Assembly (NCBI GenBank): GCA_013698135.1
Contig: JACCVM010000221.1
Coordinates: 1-8,133 of the forward strand
DNA length: 8,133 nt
Direction of reading: 5' to 3'
Source: Euzebyaceae bacterium
GTDB taxonomy: Bacteria > Actinomycetota > Nitriliruptoria > Euzebyales > Egibacteraceae
Positions within the stretch are counted from its first letter, which is position 1, and each line of letters opens with the position of its first letter. Position numbers and translations under genes: made by a program. Below the pieces are notes generated by a model. It worked only from the letters and a program-made list of their open reading frames with translations. It searched no databases and was not told where the DNA came from. Below, piece by piece: positions 5,106 to 8,133 of this stretch.

Positions 5106-6710
5106 TTAGCCGACCTCCACGCGCACCTCGTGCCATCCGGTGGCCCCGTCCGGCGCCACTGGTCGGCGCCTTTGGGTCTGGGTCATTCCCTCGGCATCGG
5201 TGGCCCGAACGCGCACGATGTGCGGACCAGGGGGTGCCTCCCACTCGTACACCCACTGGCGCCAGGTGTCGTCGTTCAAGGCGGTGCCCAGCCGCGCCTC
5301 GGCCCAGGGCTCCTGGTCGACCTGGACCTCGACTCGCTGCACTCCCCCACTCGCCTGTGCCCAGGCCACACCGGCGACCGGGGTGCGCCCGGCGGCAATG
5401 CGAGCGCCCGTCGCGGGCACGTCGATGCGGGATTGGGTCTTGATGGGTCCCCGCTTGGACCAGCCCCGCGGGATCCAATAGGCGTCGAAGGCCTCCAGTG
5501 TGGTCAGCTCCAGGTCGCTCAACCACTTGGTGGCCGACACGTAGCCGTACAGCCCAGGCACCACCAGGCGGAGGGGGAAGCCGTGCTCGACGGGCAGCGG
5601 CTCGCCGTTCATCGCCACGGCGAGCAACGCGGCCCTGCCGTCGTAGGCCGCGGAAGTGGGAAAGCCGGCGGTGAAGCCGTCGACCGACCGACCGACGATC
5701 TGGCTGGCGGCGTCGTCGACGCCAGCGCGGTCCAGCACCTGGCGCAGCGGCACCCCCGACCACAAGGCATTGCCGATGAGACCGCCGCCGACCTCGTTGG
5801 AGACGCAGCACAGCGTAGTCCAGTGCTCCTCGGTCCCCATCGCCGTCAGCTCGTCGAAGGTCAGCTCGAGCGGCTGCTGCACCATGCCCGTGACGCGGAG
5901 CCGCCAGCTGTCAACGTCGACGCGGGGGACGACCAGCGCGGTGTCGATGCGATAGAAGCGCTCGTTCGGCGTGACGAACGGCACCACCCCGGCGATGCCG
6001 AGATCCGCTCCGGCCGGCGGTGCCGCTGCTCGGCGCAGGGGGGGCGGCAGAACCACCGCGGCCCGCGAAGCGGCCACGCCCGCCCGTTGCGTCAGCCAGC
6101 GACCGCCTGCCGCCGACACCGCCGCCACGACCACCAGCCCGCCGGTCAGCCGCAGGAAGGTTCGCCGGTCACCACCGGCACCCTGTCCGGCCCCACCGAC
6201 ACCTCGCCCGGCCCCGCCAACAGATGTGACATCGGGGCGCAGGTCAACAGGCGTGTGCGCTGCAGGCGCCGCGGTCAGGAGCCGGCGCAGCCCCAGCACC
6301 CCGGCGGCGACGGCCACGGTGACGGCGACCGCGGTGGCGACCACGGAGATCTGCGGGTCGCTGCCGGCAGCGGCGACACCAAGGGCACCGAAGGCCACGA
6401 AGCCAGCCACCGCCGTCGCGAAGCGCCTGGCGCCCACCACGCCCAGCAGCGCGCCGAACGCGGCGGCCAACAGCAGGATCCCCACGATCAGCGCGATCTT
6501 GTCCGCCAACCCGAAGATCGAGATCGCCAGGTCCTTGACCGGGGCTGGCACGGCGTCGATCACGGCGTTGCCAACACTGACCACCGGCGAGCCCGCACCC
6601 GGCACCAGGCCCGCCACCAGCTCGCCCACCCCTAGCGCCAGCGCGGCGGCGACCACGCCAGCGGCGGCGGGCCGCCGAAGGCCCAGCCTAGGAGCGGGGT
6701 GCGTGGCCAT
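5106..6710 (-). CDS. Membrane-anchored molybdopterin-dependent oxidoreductase (sulfite oxidase fold) with internal Tat motif
   Basis: This 534-residue protein has four predicted membrane helices (about 15-36, 70-91, 97-116, 121-143) and a Gly-rich cytoplasmic linker (145-180). A twin-arginine-like motif DRRTFLRL (181-188) then leads into a fifth, weakly hydrophobic helix (about 189-203) followed by Arg204 and Arg209. Residues about 240-430 form the oxidoreductase molybdopterin domain. In TTLCCVSNEVGG (298-309) Cys302 is the likely molybdenum ligand, matching C-x-x-N of the sulfite oxidase family. Residues about 430-534 look like the immunoglobulin-like dimerisation domain. Five helices with a cytoplasmic N-terminus place the Moco domain outside. 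Actinobacterial Rieske proteins and a five-helix Moco protein family are known to be inserted jointly by Sec and Tat, and this gene fits that layout. The substrate and electron acceptor are unknown; no heme or redox partner gene is adjacent. ATG 6710 is supported by a leaderless promoter. Confidence 0.92.
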   Translation of the reverse strand: MATHPAPRLGLRRPAAAGVVAAALALGVGELVAGLVPGAGSPVVSVGNAVIDAVPAPVKDLAISIFGLADKIALIVGILLLAAAFGALLGVVGARRFATAVAGFVAFGALGVAAAGSDPQISVVATAVAVTVAVAAGVLGLRRLLTAAPAAHTPVDLRPDVTSVGGAGRGVGGAGQGAGGDRRTFLRLTGGLVVVAAVSAAGGRWLTQRAGVAASRAAVVLPPPLRRAAAPPAGADLGIAGVVPFVTPNERFYRIDTALVVPRVDVDSWRLRVTGMVQQPLELTFDELTAMGTEEHWTTLCCVSNEVGGGLIGNALWSGVPLRQVLDRAGVDDAASQIVGRSVDGFTAGFPTSAAYDGRAALLAVAMNGEPLPVEHGFPLRLVVPGLYGYVSATKWLSDLELTTLEAFDAYWIPRGWSKRGPIKTQSRIDVPATGARIAAGRTPVAGVAWAQASGGVQRVEVQVDQEPWAEARLGTALNDDTWRQWVYEWEAPPGPHIVRVRATDAEGMTQTQRRRPVAPDGATGWHEVRVEVG

Positions 6711-6716
6711 ATACAA

Positions 6717-6722
6717 ACTGTA
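6717..6722 (-). promoter_or_regulatory. -10 element for leaderless transcription of the molybdoenzyme gene
   Basis: On the minus strand TACAGT fits TANNNT and ends exactly six bases before ATG 6710. Transcription would then begin at or within a base of the start codon. No Shine-Dalgarno sequence precedes this ATG, as expected for a leaderless mRNA, a common class in actinobacteria. No clear -35 was found at 16-18 bases. Confidence 0.55.
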
Positions 6723-6724
6723 GC

Positions 6725-6735
6725 CACCATGCGTT
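6725..6735. repeat. 11-base sequence shared by the upstream regions of both minus-strand genes
   Basis: CACCATGCGTT (AACGCATGGTG in the direction of the genes) occurs here, just upstream of the -10 of the molybdoenzyme gene. It recurs exactly, in the same orientation, at 4789-4799 in the Rpf leader. It could be a shared regulatory site or chance. Confidence 0.3.
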
Positions 6736-6739
6736 GGGG

Positions 6740-6751
6740 CGCCGCGCGGCG
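6740..6751. promoter_or_regulatory. 12-base perfect palindrome between the divergent genes
   Basis: CGCCGCGCGGCG is a perfect inverted repeat lying between the recQ ribosome binding site and the molybdoenzyme promoter. It could be an operator affecting either gene, but GC-only palindromes are frequent by chance at this base composition. Confidence 0.2.
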
Positions 6752-6755
6752 GGGT

Positions 6756-6762
6756 AAGGAGG
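6756..6762 (+). promoter_or_regulatory. Strong ribosome binding site of recQ
   Basis: AAGGAGG, a near-perfect Shine-Dalgarno sequence, lies seven bases before ATG 6770. It fixes the helicase start and implies efficient translation, in contrast to the leaderless divergent gene. Confidence 0.85.
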
Positions 6763-6769
6763 GTGCCCC

Positions 6770-8133
6770 ATGCCCGACGCATTCGACCTTGACCGCGAGC
6801 TGGCTGCTCGGTTTCCACAGCATCCCAGCTTCCGGCCCGGCCAGCGCGAAGCCCTCGAAGCCGTGCTGGCCGGCCGCGACGTGGTCGCCGTCCTGCCGAC
6901 CGGCGGGGGCAAGACGCTGGTCTACCAGCTCGCCGGCGCATTGCTGCCTGGCACCACGGTCGTCGCTACGCCGCTGCTGGCCCTGATGCACGACCAGGTC
7001 AGGAGGTTGTCGGAGGCGGGTGATGGCTCCGCCGAACGCGTCGCGGCGATCAGCGGCAATGTCCGTGGCGAGCAGCGCGAACGCCTGCTGACCGATCTGC
7101 GCGCGGGCCGCTTCGACTTTCTGTTCACCACCCCTGAGCAGCTCGTTCGCCCGGATCTGCGGGGGGCGCTGGCGGCCACCGGCGTCGACCTGTTCTGCGT
7201 CGACGAGGCCCACTGCATCTCGGAATGGGGCTTCGACTTCCGGCCGGCGTACCGCGAGCTCGCCGCCGCCGCCCAGGCGATGGGCCGCCCGCCGGTGCTC
7301 GCCTTGACGGCCACGGCGCCCGAGGCGGTGCGCCGCGACGTCGCCATGGAGCTCCGGCTCTCCGACCCTGTGCTGGTCGCTCGCGGCTTCGACCGCGCCA
7401 ACCTGCACCTGCAGGTGGTGCACGTCACCAGCCCGGACCGGCGTGACCGAGAGTTGGCCAAGCTGATCTTCGAGTTGCTGCCTGACATCCGCGACCCCGA
7501 CTTCGCCGGGGTGGCGGTCGTGTACTGCACCACCCGCCGCGAGTCCGAGGAGACGGCGCTGGCCCTGCTGTCACTGGGTCTGCCGGCGGGGCATTACCAC
7601 GGCGGCATGGAGCGGTCCCTGCGCGAGGAGGTGCAGACCGGCTTCCTGTCCGAGGAGCTGCGGATCCTGTGCGCCACCAGCGCCTTCGGCATGGGGATCG
7701 ACAAGGCCAACATCCGCGCCGTGATCCACCGGACGATGCCCGACTCGCTGGAGGCCTACTGGCAGGAGGCCGGACGGGCCGGGCGCGACGACGAGCCCTC
7801 CGACTGCGTGCTGCTGTACCGGCCCGAAGACCGCTCCGTTCACCAGCACCTGCATCGGCGCAGCCGCCCGTCGGAGCCGACCGTGGCCAAGATGATCCAC
7901 TTGCTGGGCCAGGTCGACACCGCCACCCCTGAGCCCGAGGTGCTGGCGCGCCTCAGTGAGGTCGCCGGCGTCGCTCGGTCGGGCGCGGCCACCCTGCTGG
8001 AGGACTTGGAGCGCTTCGGGTTCATCACCGCGTTCAAGTCCGGGATCCGTTTCAAGGGTGAGCCCTCCGAGGCGATGGAGGTGATCGCCGCCCATCAGGC
8101 GACGCAGGTGGAGGTGGAGGAATCGCGGCTGGA
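6770..8133 (+). CDS. recQ: RecQ-family ATP-dependent DNA helicase, N-terminal part
   Basis: The frame runs unbroken from ATG 6770 to the right edge, giving 454 residues and continuing outside. RecQ motifs appear in order: motif 0 FRPGQ (21-25), Walker A PTGGGKT (43-49), Ia TPLLALMHDQV (67-77), DEAH (145-148) followed by the aromatic-rich loop CISEWGFDFRP (149-159), III ALTATAP (178-184), IV VYCTTR (251-256), V ATSAFGMGIDK (302-312) and VI QEAGRAGRD (332-340). RecQ enzymes unwind DNA 3' to 5' in recombination and replication-fork repair. The aromatic loop differs from the usual SQWGHDFRP (Gln to Glu, His to Phe). No four-Cys zinc site follows motif VI at the usual place. Residues about 355-430 instead look like a winged-helix-type segment, as in RecQ variants whose Cys cluster comes later. 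The missing C-terminus prevents a check. Confidence 0.92.
   Translation, partial: MPDAFDLDRELAARFPQHPSFRPGQREALEAVLAGRDVVAVLPTGGGKTLVYQLAGALLPGTTVVATPLLALMHDQVRRLSEAGDGSAERVAAISGNVRGEQRERLLTDLRAGRFDFLFTTPEQLVRPDLRGALAATGVDLFCVDEAHCISEWGFDFRPAYRELAAAAQAMGRPPVLALTATAPEAVRRDVAMELRLSDPVLVARGFDRANLHLQVVHVTSPDRRDRELAKLIFELLPDIRDPDFAGVAVVYCTTRRESEETALALLSLGLPAGHYHGGMERSLREEVQTGFLSEELRILCATSAFGMGIDKANIRAVIHRTMPDSLEAYWQEAGRAGRDDEPSDCVLLYRPEDRSVHQHLHRRSRPSEPTVAKMIHLLGQVDTATPEPEVLARLSEVAGVARSGAATLLEDLERFGFITAFKSGIRFKGEPSEAMEVIAAHQATQVEVEESRL

Noticed and set aside
5031..6635. Long plus-strand reading frame opposite the molybdoenzyme
   Set aside because: It is an antisense shadow. Its product is a low-complexity Gly/Arg/His/Pro sequence with no recognisable domain, and the minus strand carries a clear family match over the same bases.
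6711..6941. N-terminal extension of the molybdoenzyme up to ATG 6941
   Set aside because: The frame stays open but would overlap recQ antisense and add an Arg-rich stretch before the first helix. ATG 6710 has a well-placed -10 for leaderless start.
1..8133. tRNA genes, CRISPR array, insertion sequences or attachment sites
   Set aside because: No cloverleaf-like arms with a CCA-end context, no regularly spaced repeats, no transposase or integrase motifs and no target-site duplications were seen.

Overview
The window is uniformly GC-rich, and its genes show the strong G/C third-position bias of a high-GC actinobacterium. Two protein types support this: a small secreted LysM plus Rpf-like muralytic enzyme, which is an actinobacterial hallmark, and a five-helix membrane molybdopterin oxidoreductase with an internal twin-arginine motif, an architecture known from actinobacteria. 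A deep-branching lineage is possible, but I cannot place the genus from sequence alone. There is no rRNA, tRNA, CRISPR array, insertion sequence or phage gene.

Region 1 (1-3883, plus strand) holds three consecutive hydrolases of different chemistry. They are the C-terminal part of a subtilisin-family serine protease (S8), an alpha/beta-hydrolase with a GHSFGG nucleophile elbow and a large acidic insertion, and a divergent membrane-anchored FtsH-like AAA+/M41 zinc metalloprotease. The first two are 23 bases apart and look co-transcribed. The third follows after 81 bases. The FtsH-like protein has an Asp-to-Glu change in Walker B, a Trp-Tyr-Gly pore loop, two insertions in the AAA module and almost no extracytoplasmic domain, so it is unlikely to be the housekeeping FtsH. 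This cluster is the best candidate for an undescribed system. Its left side lies outside the window.

Region 2 (3884-5105) starts with a perfect 32-base palindrome that probably terminates the two convergent transcripts. The minus-strand LysM-Rpf gene follows, preceded by a 382-base non-coding stretch with several hairpins and a possible distant promoter, which suggests a long 5' leader.

Region 3 (5106-8133) is a divergent pair separated by only 59 bases. On the minus strand is the sulfite-oxidase-fold molybdoenzyme. It has four helices, a cytoplasmic linker, an RR motif, a fifth helix and then the Moco domain, and it appears to be expressed from a leaderless promoter. On the plus strand is a RecQ-family helicase with an excellent ribosome binding site, cut by the right edge before its expected zinc-binding region.

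Apart from the three-hydrolase cluster, the neighbouring genes (cell-wall growth, extracytoplasmic redox, DNA repair) show no obvious shared pathway.
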